NCBI GenBank assembly: GCA_039680225.1
Contig: JBDKTK010000036.1
Location: 1-22,029 of the forward strand
Reading direction: 5' to 3'
DNA from: JBDKTK01 sp039680225
Lineage (GTDB): Bacteria > Desulfobacterota > Syntrophia > Syntrophales > UBA4778
Length of the DNA stretch: 22,029 nt
The notes below the pieces were generated by a model that saw only the letters and a program-made list of their open reading frames with translations, searched no databases and was not told where the DNA came from. The position numbers and the translations under genes were made by a program. Shown one piece after another: positions 20,671 to 22,029 of the stretch. Position 1 is the first letter of the stretch, and each line of letters starts with the position of its first letter.

Positions 20671-22029
20671 GTGGACGGGTCCGATACGATAGCCGCAATT
20701 GCCTCGCCCCTCGGGGAGGGGGGAATCGGGGTGATCCGGGTTTCAGGCCCGCTTTCCAAAACAATAATGCTGCGCCTGTTCAGGCCGAGGCGCGAGAAGT
20801 CTGATTTCCATTCACACCGCCTTTACCACGGCGACATTGTCAGCCAGGACGGGAACAGGGTCCTGGACGAGGTGATGATCGCTTTCCTCAAAGGTCCGCA
20901 CTCCTATACAGGGGAGGACTCTCTCGAGATATACTGCCACGGCGGGCCTCTCATTATGAAGACGATACTCGGCGAGATTTTCCGGTCCGGGGCTAAGCCG
21001 GCCGGGCCCGGCGAGTTTACAAAAAGGGCGTTCCTCAACAACAGGATGGACCTCTCGCAGGCCCAGGCCGTGATGGAGATGATCTCGGCCCGCACCGAAG
21101 AGGCCCTGGGCCGTGCCGTTTCCCGGCTCAAAGGCTCGCTCCGGGAAAAAACGGGGATGCTCCAATCCGTGCTGCTCGATGCCGCCGCCCGCCTCGAAGC
21201 CGCTATAGATTTTCCCGAAGACGACACCGAACTGCCCGACCCGCGGCACATGGTCCGGGAACTAATGGAAGCAGCGGAGCAGGTCAAGTCCCTGGCGGCC
21301 ACCTACGAGGAAGGGAAGCTCTACCGGGAAGGCCTCCGCGTGGTCATAACGGGGAAACCGAATGTCGGCAAGTCCAGCATCCTCAACCGGCTCGTGGGTT
21401 CCGAGCGGGCGATCGTGACCGCGATCCCGGGTACGACAAGGGACCTCATCCGCGAGACCGTCCGGATAAAAGGGATCCCGATAGACCTGACCGATACCGC
21501 GGGTATCCGGCCCACGAATAATATAATCGAGTCCAGGGGCGTTGAACTTGTCCGGGGCGAGCTCGCCCGGGCGGACCTTGTCATCTTCATCCTCGACGGC
21601 AGCTCCGTGATTGATGCAGAGGACAGGGACATAGCCGGGGAAGTCCGCGATAAGGGCCTCATTGCGGTTGTGAATAAATCGGACCTGCCCCGGCGGATCG
21701 ATTCCCGGGAGCTTGAATCCATATTGCCCGGGTGCGAGCCGGTTTCGGTATCGGCAAAAACGGGGGCCGACATGGAACTGATCGAGGAGGGGATTTTCCG
21801 GTTCGCCGCATCCCGGGTTTCCGCGGGCCCTCAAAAAGATATCATAATCTCCGACCTGCGGCAGCGCAATGCCCTGGAAAACGCCGCGGCAGCGCTCGGG
21901 AAAGCCGTATCGGGACTCTCGGGGGGCCTGAGTCCCGATATCGTGATCATTGACATCCGCGAGGCACTCTCGTCGCTCGGTGAAATAACCGGCGATAATA
22001 CGGACAAGGAGATAATCGAAAGGATTTTC
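20671..22029 (+). CDS. mnmE: tRNA modification GTPase MnmE, 5' part
   Basis: GTPase that, with MnmG, installs the cmnm5 group on wobble uridine of certain tRNAs. The frame is open from the GTG at 20671 to the right edge (453 codons of an expected ~450-460). The N-terminal folate-binding region starts DTIAAIASPLGEGGIGVIRVSG. The GTPase domain has G1 GKPNVGKSS (228-236), G2 GTTRD, G3 DTAGI and G4 NKSD. The C-terminal FCIGK active-site motif lies just past the edge. The start is the best-supported choice but has no close ribosome binding site; AAGGGAA is about 18 bases upstream, so coupling with jag is likely. Whether mnmG follows cannot be seen. Confidence 0.97.
   Translation, partial: MDGSDTIAAIASPLGEGGIGVIRVSGPLSKTIMLRLFRPRREKSDFHSHRLYHGDIVSQDGNRVLDEVMIAFLKGPHSYTGEDSLEIYCHGGPLIMKTILGEIFRSGAKPAGPGEFTKRAFLNNRMDLSQAQAVMEMISARTEEALGRAVSRLKGSLREKTGMLQSVLLDAAARLEAAIDFPEDDTELPDPRHMVRELMEAAEQVKSLAATYEEGKLYREGLRVVITGKPNVGKSSILNRLVGSERAIVTAIPGTTRDLIRETVRIKGIPIDLTDTAGIRPTNNIIESRGVELVRGELARADLVIFILDGSSVIDAEDRDIAGEVRDKGLIAVVNKSDLPRRIDSRELESILPGCEPVSVSAKTGADMELIEEGIFRFAASRVSAGPQKDIIISDLRQRNALENAAAALGKAVSGLSGGLSPDIVIIDIREALSSLGEITGDNTDKEIIERIF

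Noticed and set aside
1..22029. CRISPR arrays, insertion sequences, phage genes, tRNA or rRNA genes
   Set aside because: No regularly spaced direct repeats, transposase or integrase motifs, or RNA gene cores were found by reading both strands; the window is fully accounted for by housekeeping, envelope and transport genes.

Overview
The window looks like a chromosomal origin region from a Gram-negative (diderm), fairly GC-rich bacterium. The diderm assignment rests on a long YidC with a periplasmic domain, lipopolysaccharide (Kdo-type and heptose-type) sugar genes, and a membrane-anchored efflux adaptor. The combination resembles Desulfobacterota (old deltaproteobacteria) or a related uncultivated phylum, but this placement is only an inference. 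There is no rRNA, tRNA, CRISPR array, insertion sequence or phage gene in view.

Left block (1-4774, all minus strand): rsmG, parA, parB, dnaA and the 5' part of dnaN, read from right to left. The two gaps flanking dnaA carry origin-like signals. Upstream of dnaA is a head-to-head pair of TTATCAACA boxes (2267-2286). Downstream, between dnaA and dnaN, a single box (816-824) is followed by a row of GAT-type triplets and an A/T run (781-804). This resembles the DnaA-trio basal unwinding element described in Bacillus subtilis, and it lies in the same dnaA-dnaN gap.

Middle block, plus strand (4875-11476): trmJ (2'-O-methylation of tRNA), then a tightly packed sugar operon. Its genes are an iron-dependent alcohol dehydrogenase (kdnB-like), a PLP aminotransferase (kdnA-like), a heptose-type epimerase (hldD-like) and a CMP-Kdo synthetase (kdsB). 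kdnB, kdnA and kdsB together predict synthesis and activation of 8-amino-3,8-dideoxy-manno-octulosonate (Kdo8N), the amino form of the Kdo that links lipid A to the core. The same strand continues with an amidohydrolase, a DUF4442 hotdog protein and a small four-helix cytochrome b561-type membrane protein.

Middle block, minus strand (11492-15734): a MacAB/Lol-like exporter made of a membrane-fusion adaptor, an ATPase and two separate FtsX-type permeases. A metallo-beta-lactamase-fold hydrolase (15876-16523, plus) and a small helical protein of unknown function (16565-17074, minus) follow.

Right block (17344 to the edge, plus strand): rpmH, rnpA, yidD, yidC, khpB/jag and the 5' part of mnmE, the classic ribosome/RNase P/membrane-insertion/tRNA-modification operon that usually sits beside oriC. 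A perfect 18-bp palindrome overlaps the likely rpmH promoter.

The unusual aspects are the rearranged origin (rpmH and dnaA are 15 kb apart, and parB runs into dnaA), the candidate DnaA-trio element, the Kdo8N operon with extra genes, an atypical N-terminus of ribosomal protein L34, and the palindrome in the rpmH promoter.
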